A stretch of DNA of 35,856 nucleotides from Tepidanaerobacteraceae bacterium (GCA_030446005.1 JASUSP010000018.1:1-35856), one strand, 5' to 3'. Positions 26,837-35,856 are shown, numbered from the stretch's first letter. The notes: generated from the sequence alone by a model not told the origin. Numbers and translations are program-made.

Positions 26837-27799
26837 TTGAAGGCAGACGTCCTGGAATTTCAAAAGGATACGGACCTCAAAGGGAAAGACCTCCTGGGGA
26901 TGGGTGATTTGAGCAAGAGCGAGATTGCGGAAATCATAAAGTTTGCCCGGCTAATTAAGAGGATGAGAACGTACGGAGTAGATTTCAAACCGCTAAAAGG
27001 GAAGACCCTGGGAATGATATTTCAAAAACCCTCTACACGAACGAGGGTGTCCTTTGAGGTGGCCATGTGGCAACTGGGCGGCTATGCCCTGTTTTTAAAC
27101 AAAAACGACCTCCAGCTGGGGCGTGGAGAGACGCTGGAGGACACAGCCAGAGTCCTTTCGAGGTATCTGGACGGGATAGTCATCAGGGCGTATTCACATG
27201 AGGACGTGAAAATCCTCGCCGAATATGCGGATGTGCCGGTGATAAACGGGCTTTCCGATTTTGAACACCCCTGTCAGGTGCTGGCGGATTTTTTGACGAT
27301 ATTAGAAAAAAAGAACGCTCTTGCGGGACTTAAACTGGCCTTTATAGGCGATGGGGCCAACAATATGGCAAATTCCCTGATTTTTGGCTGCGCCAAGATG
27401 GGTATAAACCTAGCCATCGGGGCGCCGAAGGGCTACCAGCCGGAGTCGGAAGTGCTGGAGAAAGCGTTTTTCCATGCCAAATCAAACAATTCCCTCATTG
27501 TAGTGACGGAAGATCCGGAAAAAGCGGCAATGGACGCCGATATAATATACACCGACGTCTGGACCAGCATGGGGCAGGAAGCTGAAGAAAGTGAAAGGAA
27601 AAAGATATTTTCGGGATACCAGGTAAACGAAGAGCTTCTTAGAGCGGCAAAACCCGATGCCTTGGTCATGCACTGCCTGCCGGCACACCGGGGTGAGGAA
27701 ATCACAGAGGAGGTTATCGAAGGGCCCAATTCGGTGGTGTTCGACCAGGCTGAAAACCGCCTGCACGTCCAAAAGGCAATCCTTGCGCTCTTTTTGTGA
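26837..27799 (+). CDS. argF: Ornithine carbamoyltransferase
   Basis: This enzyme makes citrulline from ornithine and carbamoyl phosphate. The 320-residue protein carries the carbamoyl-phosphate loop STRTR (about 66-70), [10 protein letters not shown] and the ornithine-site motif [10 protein letters not shown]. The TTG at 26837 is preferred because AGGGGGTG (26823-26830) is its ribosome-binding site; a GTG at 26828 overlaps that site. An anabolic role is supported by argG and argH directly downstream and by the ARG-box-like promoter. Confidence 0.96.
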   Translation: MKADVLEFQKDTDLKGKDLLGMGDLSKSEIAEIIKFARLIKRMRTYGVDFKPLKGKTLGMIFQKPSTRTRVSFEVAMWQLGGYALFLNKNDLQLGRGETLEDTARVLSRYLDGIVIRAYSHEDVKILAEYADVPVINGLSDFEHPCQVLADFLTILEKKNALAGLKLAFIGDGANNMANSLIFGCAKMGINLAIGAPKGYQPESEVLEKAFFHAKSNNSLIVVTEDPEKAAMDADIIYTDVWTSMGQEAEESERKKIFSGYQVNEELLRAAKPDALVMHCLPAHRGEEITEEVIEGPNSVVFDQAENRLHVQKAILALFL

Positions 27800-27828
27800 T
27801 TAAAAAACAGGATAAAGGGGGATGTCCC

Positions 27829-29025
27829 GTGAAAAAGGTAGTGCTTGCATATTCTGGAGGTCTCGACACCTCCGTTGCCATAAAGTGGCTGAAGGAAAAA
27901 TACGACTGTGAGGTTATAGCGTTTTGCGCCGACTTGGGAGAGGGAAAGGACCTGGATTTTATAAAGGAAAAGGCACTGCGCATAGGTGCAGAAAAATGTT
28001 ATGTAGCGGACGTGAGGGAAGAATTCATAAAAGATTACGCCTTTAAAGCACTGAAGGCTAACGCCCTTTACGAGGGGGTGTACCCCATCAGCACCGCGCT
28101 TTCAAGACCCCTTATCGCCAAATACCTGGTAGAAATCGCAAAGAAAGAAGGGGCATTTGCGGTTGCTCACGGCTGTACGGGAAAGGGCAACGACCAGGTG
28201 AGATTCGATTTGTCGGTAGCGGCACTGTCGCCGGAGTTGAAAGTTATAGCTCCGGTGAGGGAATGGTCCATGTCCCGGGAGGAAGAAATCGATTATGCTG
28301 CAAAAAACGGCATTCCCGTCCCGGTTGGGAAGGAAAATCCTTTCAGCATAGACCAGAACCTCTGGGGAAGGAGCATAGAATGCGGTGTTTTGGAAGACCC
28401 GTGGGTTGAACCTCCCGAGGAGGCCTTCGAGTGGACGATTTCTCCCGAGAAGGCCCCTGATGAACCCGCCTATGTCGAGATAACTTTTGAAAAGGGTACA
28501 CCCGTTGCCGTGGATGGAAAAGAGATGACACCGGCCGAACTTGTGGCAAATCTCAATAAAATTGCAGGAAGTCATGGTTTCGGAAGGGTAGACCACGTGG
28601 AGGACCGCCTTGTGGGCATAAAATCCAGGGAAGTTTACGAATGTCCCGCATCACTCTTGCTTATTGAAGCCCACAGACACCTGGAGAGCTTGACGCTGCC
28701 GAGGGAAGTTCTGCATTTTAAATACATCATCGAGCAAAAATACGCCGAAATTGTATACAATGGCCTGTGGTTTTCGCCGCTAAAAAAAGCCCTGGAAGCC
28801 TTTATAGAAGAGACTCAGGAAGTCGTGAGCGGCACCGTCAGGGTAAAATTATACAAAGGCAACGCTACGGTGGTGGGAAGAAAATCGCCCAATTCGCTTT
28901 ACGATGTAAAACTTGCCACCTATGCGGAAGGAGACCTTTTCAACCACAAGGCGGCAGTCGGTTTCATCACCCTGTGGGGACTGCCCACGAAGGTCTATGC
29001 ACAGGTAAATAAGAAGGAACACTAA
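27829..29025 (+). CDS. argG: Argininosuccinate synthase
   Basis: ArgG joins citrulline and aspartate using ATP. The 398-residue protein has the N-type PP-loop [15 protein letters not shown] near residues 6-20, the signature [14 protein letters not shown] and the substrate segment [14 protein letters not shown]. The start is GTG at 27829 after AAAGGGGGATG. A GTG at 27796 is in frame and overlaps argF but would add an unrelated 11 residues. It lies 29 bases after argF. Confidence 0.97.
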   Translation: MKKVVLAYSGGLDTSVAIKWLKEKYDCEVIAFCADLGEGKDLDFIKEKALRIGAEKCYVADVREEFIKDYAFKALKANALYEGVYPISTALSRPLIAKYLVEIAKKEGAFAVAHGCTGKGNDQVRFDLSVAALSPELKVIAPVREWSMSREEEIDYAAKNGIPVPVGKENPFSIDQNLWGRSIECGVLEDPWVEPPEEAFEWTISPEKAPDEPAYVEITFEKGTPVAVDGKEMTPAELVANLNKIAGSHGFGRVDHVEDRLVGIKSREVYECPASLLLIEAHRHLESLTLPREVLHFKYIIEQKYAEIVYNGLWFSPLKKALEAFIEETQEVVSGTVRVKLYKGNATVVGRKSPNSLYDVKLATYAEGDLFNHKAAVGFITLWGLPTKVYAQVNKKEH

Positions 29026-29044
29026 TAGTGGAGGGGAGTCTGCA

Positions 29045-30358
29045 ATGAAAAAGCTATGGGCCGGGAGGTTTGAAAAGGAAACCGACAGTCTTGTCGAAAA
29101 GTTCACCGCCTCCATAGATTTCGACAGGAAGCTCTACGAGCAGGATATATTGGGCAGCATGGCCCACGCCAGGATGCTGGCCAAAACGGGGATAATTTCA
29201 AAACAGGAAGCGGCGGAGATTATAAGGGGTCTACTTGAGATAAAGCTGGAGATAGAACGGGGTCAATTTCCCTTTACCTTCGAACTTGAAGACATCCACA
29301 TGCATATCGAAAAAAGGCTTTTTGAAAAAATAGGGCCGGTGGCCGGAAAACTCCACACCGCCCGGAGCCGAAACGACCAGGTGGCACTGGACCTGCACCT
29401 TTACGTGAAGCAAAAGATTTCCGAGGTCGTCGGGAAAATCGAAGAAGTAATGAAAGTCCTTTGGAAACTGGCGGAGGAAAACCGGGATGCGGTTATGCCC
29501 GGCTACACCCACCTTCAGAGGGCCCAGCCGGTCACCCTCGCCGTGCACTTCGACGCCTATTATCAAATGCTCAAAAGGGATAAGGAGCGCTTTTATTCGG
29601 CAATGAAAGGGGCGGACCTGATGCCCCTCGGGGCCTGTGCACTGGCCGGGACCACGCTTCCTATAGACAGGGAGTACACCAGGGAGCTTCTCGGTTTTTC
29701 TAAAATATACGAAAATACCATGGATGCCGTGAGCGACAGAGACTTCGTGATGGAATTCATATCCTGTTCGGCCATCCTCATGGTGCACCTTTCAAGAATG
29801 GCCGAAGACCTGATTTTGTGGAGCACTTCCGAATTCGATTTTATAGAGCTGGACGATGGTTTTGCGACCGGAAGCAGCATAATGCCGCAGAAGAAAAACC
29901 CGGACGTCCTGGAGCTAATCCGAGGGAAAGCCGGGCGGGTGTTCGGTAATCTGATAGCTGTCCTTTCGCTCATGAAAGGCCTGCCGCTCTCGTACAACAG
30001 GGATATGCAGGAGGACAAAGAGCCGCTTTTTGATACGGTGGACACTGTAATTTCCTGCCTGGAGGTGCTTCCCGGGCTTCTTTCGACCATGAAAATCAAA
30101 AAAGAGAACATGAAGAAGGCCGTCGAAGACAGTTTCGCCGACGCCACCTATTACGCCGAATACCTGGTGAAAAAAGGCATGCCCTTTCGTGCCGCCCACG
30201 AGACGGTGGGCAAGATGGTGTCCTACTGCATCAAAAAGAATAAAAAGTTGAGGGATTTGAGCCTTGTGGAATTCAAAAGTTTTTCCGAGCTTTTCAGTGA
30301 AGATGTGCTGGTACTTTCTTACACTCCTGAGGAAGTTAAAAATATAAAGGCTTTATGA
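29045..30358 (+). CDS. argH: Argininosuccinate lyase
   Basis: ArgH splits argininosuccinate into arginine and fumarate. The 437-residue protein opens MKKLWAGRFEKETDSLVEKF, has HTARSRNDQVALDLHLY, the helix with HLQRAQPV and the fumarase/aspartase-superfamily signature GSSIMPQKKNPDV (near residue 278). The ATG lies after a GGAGGGG site. It ends the argF-G-H operon. Genes for making ornithine and carbamoyl phosphate are not in the window. Confidence 0.97.
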   Translation: MKKLWAGRFEKETDSLVEKFTASIDFDRKLYEQDILGSMAHARMLAKTGIISKQEAAEIIRGLLEIKLEIERGQFPFTFELEDIHMHIEKRLFEKIGPVAGKLHTARSRNDQVALDLHLYVKQKISEVVGKIEEVMKVLWKLAEENRDAVMPGYTHLQRAQPVTLAVHFDAYYQMLKRDKERFYSAMKGADLMPLGACALAGTTLPIDREYTRELLGFSKIYENTMDAVSDRDFVMEFISCSAILMVHLSRMAEDLILWSTSEFDFIELDDGFATGSSIMPQKKNPDVLELIRGKAGRVFGNLIAVLSLMKGLPLSYNRDMQEDKEPLFDTVDTVISCLEVLPGLLSTMKIKKENMKKAVEDSFADATYYAEYLVKKGMPFRAAHETVGKMVSYCIKKNKKLRDLSLVEFKSFSELFSEDVLVLSYTPEEVKNIKAL

Positions 30359-30365
30359 AACTTAG

Positions 30366-30428
30366 CTCACCTTCCGGTGGAGTGACGTCCTTCCCTCAAT
30401 AAATTGAGGGGGGGGTTATTGCCCCTCG
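30366..30428 (+). other. Cluster of GC-rich hairpins after argH
   Basis: Several overlapping stems occur in about 60 bases: CACC/GGTG (30368-30379), CCCTCAA/TTGAGGG (30393-30410), and a competing pairing of CAATAA (30397-30402) with TTATTG near 30417-30422. A GAGGGG/CCCCTC pairing is also possible. Only a short ATTTTT follows, some distance away, so this is not a textbook terminator. It may still end the argFGH transcript. No gene is seen between 30359 and 30534. Confidence 0.4.
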
Positions 30429-30497
30429 TGCTCCCCATTTTTCTAACTCAAATCTCGAACAATATAAATAAAAAGGATTTAAGGGAAAAACACAAAA

Positions 30498-30528
30498 TGA
30501 AAAGCCGGGGGTATTTGATGTCCCCGGC
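30498..30528 (-). terminator. Intrinsic terminator of the brnQ operon
   Basis: GCCGGGG (30504-30510) pairs with CCCCGGC (30522-30528) around an 11-base loop. Read on the minus strand, the stem is followed by a T-rich stretch (TTTTCATTTTGTG). It lies just after the stop codon of the small membrane-protein gene, so brnQ and that gene end here. Confidence 0.7.
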
Positions 30529-30534
30529 AGGATG

Positions 30535-30816
30535 CTACAATCCGAGCAGTGTGAGCATGAAGCCCAGCACTATGAAAAATGCGATGGTGACCGTCAGGAA
30601 GACGTCGTATTTTCTTTTTAATAAAGCCGTAATTCCACAGTATAAAATTATAGACAGCATAATGGAAAAAATCACATAAATTGCTTTCAGCCCGAAAGTT
30701 TCAGTGAGCAAGGCGTGAATTTTTTTCAGTACGATGAACTTGGGCTCGATGTTTACTTCTATGAATTCTATTATCCTGTCGTTGATTTGGTGGTTCACGG
30801 GCAAAATCAACATCAT
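30535..30816 (-). CDS. Small membrane protein of unknown function, coupled to brnQ
   Basis: I do not recognise this 93-residue protein. The first 42 residues are mixed and amphipathic. Two hydrophobic segments follow, about 43-66 and 72-93, separated by the basic turn KRKYD. This predicts a two-pass membrane protein with almost no C-terminal tail. It starts with ATGATG, and the first ATG overlaps the brnQ stop (ATGA), so it is translationally coupled to brnQ and ends at an intrinsic terminator. A partner or accessory of the transporter is possible, but only context supports that. Confidence 0.75.
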   Translation of the reverse strand: MMLILPVNHQINDRIIEFIEVNIEPKFIVLKKIHALLTETFGLKAIYVIFSIMLSIILYCGITALLKRKYDVFLTVTIAFFIVLGFMLTLLGL

Positions 30817-32120
30817 TTTAAACCGTTTTCTTTTTCCAATTTTTTATTGAAAGCCGAATGGATCATGCCCAGCATGATTCCAAACATCGCCATATAAACC
30901 CAGGCGAAACCTTCCTTCACAAAGGGAAGATAATAGAAAGCTTCGTATACTTTATTGAGGTTTAACCCCGCGGCCGACAAACCGTCGACGATGCTTATAA
31001 GCAGCGTGAAAATGGCGGCGTATGCATAGCAGCGCTCGTTTTTGATGAACGAACTGAAGGCGTTCATTAAGATTAAAACTATGACCACCGGATATACCGA
31101 TACCAGAATGGGGACCGAAAATTTAATGATTTTTTCCACTCCAAACGCACCAATTAAAGCGCTGAAGAGGGATATTATTACCACCATGGCTTTGTAGCTT
31201 ATTTTGTTTTTTGTCAAACGGCTGAAGTATTCTGCCGAAGTTGCCGTTAAACCTACCGAGGTGGTAAGACAAGCGAGGGAAACCGCAAGACCGAGGGCTA
31301 CCTTTCCGAAACTGCCGAGTTCCTTTTCCACTATGGAAATTAATAATGCCGTTTTGCCGATTTCTCCGTCAAAGAGGGTCGAGGCGGTGGCCCCAAGATA
31401 CATAAGACCTCCGTATACGAAAAGCAGCCCGAGAGCGGCTATTAGTCCGGAAATAATCGTTAATTTAATCTTCTCTTTTGCTTTCTCATATACTCTTTCT
31501 TTTACCGCGTTTATTATTATCCCTGCAAAAACTATGGAAGCCAAGGCGTCCATTGTCTGGTATCCTTCGGAAAAAGACCTTCCAAAAGCATTCGATATAT
31601 TGGAAGAGGCAAAGCTGCCTACAGGGGCAATTATCCCTTTGATTATGATTACGGCCAGCATTAAAAGTAACGACGGGGTTAATATTTTACCTATGTTGTC
31701 TATTACCTTGGATCGGTTAATGGTAAAATATATATTTATTGCGAAATAAATGACCGATGCCGTCAATATGTTGAAATCCGGCATGATAGGGGCTATACCC
31801 ATTTCGTATGTGGTTGCTCCCGTTCTCGGGATTGCAAGAAGCGGACCTATGCACAAAACTATGGCGAAATAAAGTCCGCTAGCGAAAGCTTTTCCAACCT
31901 TTCCGGCGAAATTTTCAAAACTTCCTTCGTGTTGGGCCATCGTGATGATACCTAAAAGGGGTAGACCGATTCCTGTGAGCATGAAGCCCATTAGACCCAA
32001 AAACCATTTATCTCCTAGTTGAAAGCCTATGTATGGCGGGAAGATTAGGTTGCCCGCTCCGAAAAACATGGCAAAGAGGGCAAAGCCGATTACCATTACG
32101 TCGTTTATTTTTTTGTGCAT
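30813..32120 (-). CDS. brnQ: Branched-chain amino acid:cation symporter, BrnQ/LIVCS family
   Basis: The 435-residue protein is highly hydrophobic with about 12 predicted membrane segments. It has the family opening with GFALFAMFFGAGNLIFPPYIG and the segment LCIGPLLAIPRTGATTYEMG, both characteristic of BrnQ carriers that take up leucine, isoleucine and valine with sodium or protons. The ATG follows GGGAGGTATCAAACC. A small membrane protein gene overlaps its stop. The leader is short, with no room for a T-box or leucine riboswitch. Confidence 0.94.
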   Translation of the reverse strand: MHKKINDVMVIGFALFAMFFGAGNLIFPPYIGFQLGDKWFLGLMGFMLTGIGLPLLGIITMAQHEGSFENFAGKVGKAFASGLYFAIVLCIGPLLAIPRTGATTYEMGIAPIMPDFNILTASVIYFAINIYFTINRSKVIDNIGKILTPSLLLMLAVIIIKGIIAPVGSFASSNISNAFGRSFSEGYQTMDALASIVFAGIIINAVKERVYEKAKEKIKLTIISGLIAALGLLFVYGGLMYLGATASTLFDGEIGKTALLISIVEKELGSFGKVALGLAVSLACLTTSVGLTATSAEYFSRLTKNKISYKAMVVIISLFSALIGAFGVEKIIKFSVPILVSVYPVVIVLILMNAFSSFIKNERCYAYAAIFTLLISIVDGLSAAGLNLNKVYEAFYYLPFVKEGFAWVYMAMFGIMLGMIHSAFNKKLEKENGLK

Positions 32121-32186
32121 GGTTTGATACCTCCCGGGAATTGTAAATAATTTTTAGCATTGAAAAGCTTTTTTTAAAACAACAAC

Positions 32187-32195
32187 ATTATACCA
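32187..32195 (-). promoter_or_regulatory. Extended -10 promoter element of brnQ
   Basis: On the minus strand this reads TGGTATAAT, a perfect -10 with the TG extension. The best upstream -35 match (TTCGAA, 16 bases away) is weak, which fits an extended -10 promoter. Transcription would start near 32180, giving a leader of roughly 60 bases. Confidence 0.6.
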
Positions 32196-32228
32196 TAATT
32201 TTAATCCATTCGAACAGGAGCCTCAATT

Positions 32229-32270
32229 GACAAAAAAAGAAAAGAGCCGAACGTTTTAAATGCCGGCTCT
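32229..32270 (-). terminator. Intrinsic terminator of the cation-efflux gene
   Basis: AGAGCCG (32243-32249) pairs with CGGCTCT (32264-32270) around a 14-base AT-rich loop. On the minus strand the stem is followed by TTTTCTTTTTTTG. It lies just downstream of the cation-efflux gene and separates it from brnQ. Confidence 0.8.
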
Positions 32271-32272
32271 AA

Positions 32273-33166
32273 TTAATGGTTTTTTCGCTCTATAAAATCC
32301 GAATACGGTTCGATGTGAATTAGAATTTGATTTGCACCTTTGAATTTCTGTCGCAACTTTTCTTCTATGAGGTGATGAAGTCTGTGAGATTCCTGGACGG
32401 TCATGAAAGGGTTCACCAGTATATGAAGGTCGACTGAAAAATCATCCTCTCGGCCGCGAGTTCGGACTCCGTGGCAGTCCTTCACTCCATTTATGCCTTT
32501 TATGAACGAGATTATTTCCTCTGGTTCTATTACAGCGGCGTCGCAAAGTACCTTGCTGGTCTCTTTTATTATTTCGAAGCCTGTTTTTAAAATGAGCACT
32601 GCTATTATTAAGGAGATTAAAGGGTCTACCAGAGTATAGCCGGTTTTAACAGCCAGCAACCCTAAGAGGACTGAAAGGGAAACGTACACATCGCTTTTGG
32701 TATGAGCCGCATCGGTCAGCAAAATCTGGCTGTGCAGTCTTTTTCCTTCCCTGCTTTCGTAAAAAATTACCGCCAGGTTCACAAATATAGTTATAATCAT
32801 GACCAAAAAGCTGAAGGTATTTATTTCGGGAATCTGGGGGTGCAGGAACCTCTCGAAAGCACCTTTAATTATGTTGAGGCTTACGAAAAACAACATCAGG
32901 GCAAGCCCCGTGGCTGTAAATGCCTCGAATTTTCCGTGCCCGTAAGGATGGGTGGCATCAGCCGGTTTTGAAGCTATGGCAGCGCCGATGAGCCCTATTA
33001 CGTTGTTGCTGGCGTCGGAAAGGGAGTGAAAACCATCCGCGGCCATGCTGGAGGAGGATATAAAGTAACCCGCAGCTATTTTCAAAACGGCTACTGAAAG
33101 GTTGAAAAACATTACGCTCCATAAAACCTTTTTTATTTTTTTATAATTTGCTGTTGTGCCATTCAT
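32273..33166 (-). CDS. Cation diffusion facilitator (CDF) family metal exporter
   Basis: The 297-residue protein has six predicted membrane segments followed by a cytoplasmic domain (from about residue 205) of the CDF dimerisation type. The metal-site motifs are FHSLSD in segment 2 and HTKSD in segment 5, a His-Asp/His-Asp pattern usually linked to zinc. The substrate could also be another divalent metal such as Mn, Fe or Co. The ATG at 33166 follows GGGAGGAAAGACA; longer in-frame codons upstream to 33229 cross the promoter and are discounted. It is a single-gene unit with its own promoter and terminator. Confidence 0.93.
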   Translation of the reverse strand: MNGTTANYKKIKKVLWSVMFFNLSVAVLKIAAGYFISSSSMAADGFHSLSDASNNVIGLIGAAIASKPADATHPYGHGKFEAFTATGLALMLFFVSLNIIKGAFERFLHPQIPEINTFSFLVMIITIFVNLAVIFYESREGKRLHSQILLTDAAHTKSDVYVSLSVLLGLLAVKTGYTLVDPLISLIIAVLILKTGFEIIKETSKVLCDAAVIEPEEIISFIKGINGVKDCHGVRTRGREDDFSVDLHILVNPFMTVQESHRLHHLIEEKLRQKFKGANQILIHIEPYSDFIERKNH

Positions 33167-33191
33167 TGTCTTTCCTCCCGGGAAATCCGAG

Positions 33192-33246
33192 CGTGAAGCA
33201 CGGTGGCATTGTGATGAATTATAACACAACCGTGAAGTACGGTCAA
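33192..33246 (-). promoter_or_regulatory. CDF promoter with duplicated operator-like repeat
   Basis: On the minus strand TTGACC (33241-33246) and TATAAT (33218-33223) are 17 bases apart. The plus-strand 13-mer CGTGAAGTACGGT (33231-33243) lies in the spacer and enters the -35 box. A copy with one change, CGTGAAGCACGGT, lies at 33192-33204, just after the likely transcription start. The first extends to a 15-base inverted repeat, ACCGT-N5-ACGGT (33229-33243). The pair looks like tandem repressor sites; the regulator is unknown. Confidence 0.65.
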
Positions 33247-33361
33247 TATGGATGATTTTGTCGAAAAAAGGAGTATTAAAACTTTTATCTTTATAATAAC
33301 ATATTATATTTACAGTTGAGATTGTCGTTACTTAGTAAACCTAATTAAATATAGAAAATTC

Positions 33362-33390
33362 TTGACAGCAGTTTTTTGCTGCATTATAAT
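33362..33390 (+). promoter_or_regulatory. Promoter P1 of greA-lysS
   Basis: TTGACA (33362-33367), a 17-base spacer and TATAAT (33385-33390) form a perfect vegetative sigma-A promoter. The spacer contains the inverted repeat GCAG-N7-CTGC (33368-33382). Transcription would start near 33397 and make a leader of about 130 bases to greA. Confidence 0.8.
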
Positions 33391-33470
33391 AACAAAAGTA
33401 TGATGAGAGGGGCGAAGAGGTGTTAGGAGTGTAAATAGGCCTAAAAAAAAATAAATAAAAAATGAAGCTA

Positions 33471-33499
33471 TTGACATAGATTAGTATAAATATTGTAAA
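33471..33499 (+). promoter_or_regulatory. Promoter P2 of greA-lysS
   Basis: A second TTGACA (33471-33476) is followed after 17 bases by TGTAAA (33494-33499). It would start transcripts near 33506, about 24 bases before the greA ATG and right at the AAAGGGGAGAAAG ribosome-binding site. It is weaker than P1 by its -10 match. Confidence 0.55.
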
Positions 33500-33529
33500 A
33501 ATATTATTTTTTCAAAGGGGAGAAAGTAC

Positions 33530-34006
33530 ATGTCTAAAAAAGAAGTAGTGCTTACTCAAGAAGGGCTAAAAAAGCTAGAGGAAGAACTCCAGTACCTAAA
33601 GTCCGTAAAAAGAAAAGAAGTAGCCGACCGCATAAAACAAGCCATAGCCTTTGGCGACCTTAGCGAGAATTCCGAGTACGATGATGCCAAAAATGAGCAG
33701 GCATTTATTGAAGGCAAGATTGCCATGCTGGAAGAAAAGCTGAGAAACGCCAAAGTTATAGATGATGCCGATATATCTACGGAGATGGTTACTTTAGGCT
33801 CTAAGGTCATTGTAAGGGACTTGGACACTGATGAAGTTATAGAATATACCATCGTGAGTTCGGCGGAAGCCAATCCCATCGAGTTTAAGATTTCTAACGA
33901 ATCGCCCGTGGGCAAGGCCCTTATAGGGGCGAAGAAGGGGGACGTCATCGAGATAAATGTTCCTGCCGGACTGGTAAAGTATAAAATAGAGGAGATTAAA
34001 AAGTAA
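33530..34006 (+). CDS. greA: Transcript cleavage factor GreA
   Basis: GreA enters the RNA polymerase secondary channel and promotes cleavage of backtracked RNA. The 158-residue protein has the N-terminal coiled coil (about 10-75) with the acidic tip segment [14 protein letters not shown] (41-54). The C-terminal FKBP-like domain includes [20 protein letters not shown]. Length is typical. lysS follows 18 bases later in a common Firmicute pair. Confidence 0.96.
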   Translation: MSKKEVVLTQEGLKKLEEELQYLKSVKRKEVADRIKQAIAFGDLSENSEYDDAKNEQAFIEGKIAMLEEKLRNAKVIDDADISTEMVTLGSKVIVRDLDTDEVIEYTIVSSAEANPIEFKISNESPVGKALIGAKKGDVIEINVPAGLVKYKIEEIKK

Positions 34007-34024
34007 TAAATGGAGGGTGAATAA

Positions 34025-35497
<1,473 letters not shown>

Positions 35498-35574
35498 ACC
35501 GAAGAAAAAAGAGATAAATAGAGGAAAACCGATTTTTATGCATAAATTTGTCGAATATGAACAAAAAATGAGTG

Positions 35575-35604
35575 TTGAAATATGAGCTGATTGTGTGGTA
35601 TATT
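35575..35604 (+). promoter_or_regulatory. rRNA promoter P1
   Basis: TTGAAA (35575-35580) and TATATT (35599-35604) are 18 bases apart. The -10 has a TGG extension (35596-35598). It lies about 200 bases before 16S rRNA. Confidence 0.55.
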
Positions 35605-35662
35605 ACTCCTTGCGACGTCACGAGAGATAAAGCAAACATCGAAAAAATAATTAAAGAAGGTA

Positions 35663-35691
35663 TTGACAAAAACAAAGCAACCTAATAAAAT
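35663..35691 (+). promoter_or_regulatory. rRNA promoter P2
   Basis: A perfect TTGACA (35663-35668), a 17-base spacer and TAAAAT (35686-35691) form the second promoter, preceded by A/T-rich DNA suited to an UP element. Initiation would be near 35698, about 105 bases before 16S. Tandem promoters are usual for rrn operons. Confidence 0.75.
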
Positions 35692-35801
35692 AAAAAACTG
35701 TGACGCGACGTTCCTTGAAAACTGAACAGTGCCACGCCTGAGAGTTTCAGCCGAAATGTGTGTAGGGAAAGCGAGCGTAAAGCTTGCTTTATGGGATTGA
35801 A

Positions 35802-35856
35802 ATAACCTGAGAGTTTGATCCTGGCTCAGGACGAACGCTGGCGGCGTGCCTAACAC
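35802..35856 (+). rRNA. rrs: 16S ribosomal RNA, 5' end (partial)
   Basis: The sequence contains GAGAGTTTGATCCTGGCTCA, then GGACGAACGCTGGCGGCGTG and CCTAACAC, which is the universal bacterial 16S 5' end. The exact mature end is estimated a few bases before GAGAGTTT by comparison with Bacillus. The gene runs out of the window. Confidence 0.95.

Larger units (their letters stand above)
33167..33529. other. Intergenic region between the CDF gene and greA
   Basis: This 363-base AT-rich stretch separates divergent genes and holds no convincing gene. From left to right it has the CDF ribosome-binding site, the CDF promoter flanked by two operator-like repeats (33192-33246), an AT-rich stretch (33247-33361) in which I see nothing clear, then two promoters facing greA. 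Very short open frames such as MMRGAKRC at 33400 exist in the greA leader, but they lack support. Confidence 0.7.
35498..35801 (+). other. Spacer and rRNA leader between lysS and 16S rRNA
   Basis: This 304-base stretch has no gene. It holds two rRNA promoters (about 35575-35604 and 35663-35691) and a leader of about 105 bases. The leader includes TTCCTTGAAAACTGAACAG (35711-35729), a sequence resembling those common in Firmicute rRNA leaders and spacers. A stem-forming AAAGCGAGC/GCTTGCTTT pair near 35767-35790 may be part of the 16S processing helix; the matching half would lie beyond the window. An antitermination role is inferred. Confidence 0.7.

Noticed and set aside
29593-30147. Minus-strand open frame of 184 codons opposite argH
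   Set aside because: It is antisense to the conserved lyase and has no start-site signals.
32121-32272. T-box or amino-acid leader for brnQ
   Set aside because: The leader is only about 60 bases and shows no T-box sequence or leader peptide.
33400-33426. Leader peptide MMRGAKRC in the greA leader
   Set aside because: It is eight residues with no ribosome-binding site and no attenuator structure after it.

Overview
The window is typical of the Firmicutes (low-GC Gram-positive bacteria), most likely an anaerobic thermophilic member of the Clostridia near the Thermoanaerobacterales or Thermosediminibacterales. That placement is an inference. It rests on the long S10-spc-alpha ribosomal cluster, the Firmicute order adk-map-KOW-infA-rpmJ, ecfA1-ecfA2-ecfT-truA-rplM-rpsI after rplQ, the greA-lysS-16S junction, strong Shine-Dalgarno sites, and Lys/Glu/Arg-rich proteins. 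No mobile element, CRISPR array, prophage or tRNA was seen.

Region 1 (1-19338, plus strand) opens with the 3' end of tuf. It continues through the S10, spc and alpha ribosomal genes with secY, adk, map, a KOW-domain protein gene, infA, rpmJ and rpoA, then the energy module of an ECF vitamin transporter, truA, and rplM-rpsI. Genes are tightly packed and often overlap, so most of the block is probably cotranscribed. A promoter lies before rplM and an intrinsic terminator follows rpsI. rpmD (L30) is missing from its usual place between rpsE and rplO.

Region 2 (19339-20598) holds a monocistronic thioredoxin reductase gene. It ends at a long symmetrical terminator that serves both it and the convergent histidine operon.

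Region 3 (20597-30358) has two divergent amino-acid operons sharing one AT-rich regulatory region. The minus-strand operon hisZ-G-D-B-H-A-F-IE encodes most of histidine synthesis but lacks hisC and a histidinol-phosphatase gene. The plus-strand operon argF-G-H converts ornithine to arginine. Its promoter lies within a tandem pair of ARG-box-like palindromes.

Region 4 (30359-33246, minus strand) has brnQ with a translationally coupled small membrane protein of unknown function, then a cation diffusion facilitator gene whose promoter carries a duplicated operator-like sequence.

Region 5 (33247-35856, plus strand) has greA and lysS behind tandem promoters, then two rRNA promoters, the rRNA leader and the first ~55 bases of 16S rRNA, where the window ends.

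Most of the window is conserved housekeeping sequence. I found no convincing new multi-gene system. The best leads are the brnQ-coupled small protein, the duplicated operator at the cation-efflux gene, the paired ARG-box-like sites at argF, and the missing L30 gene.
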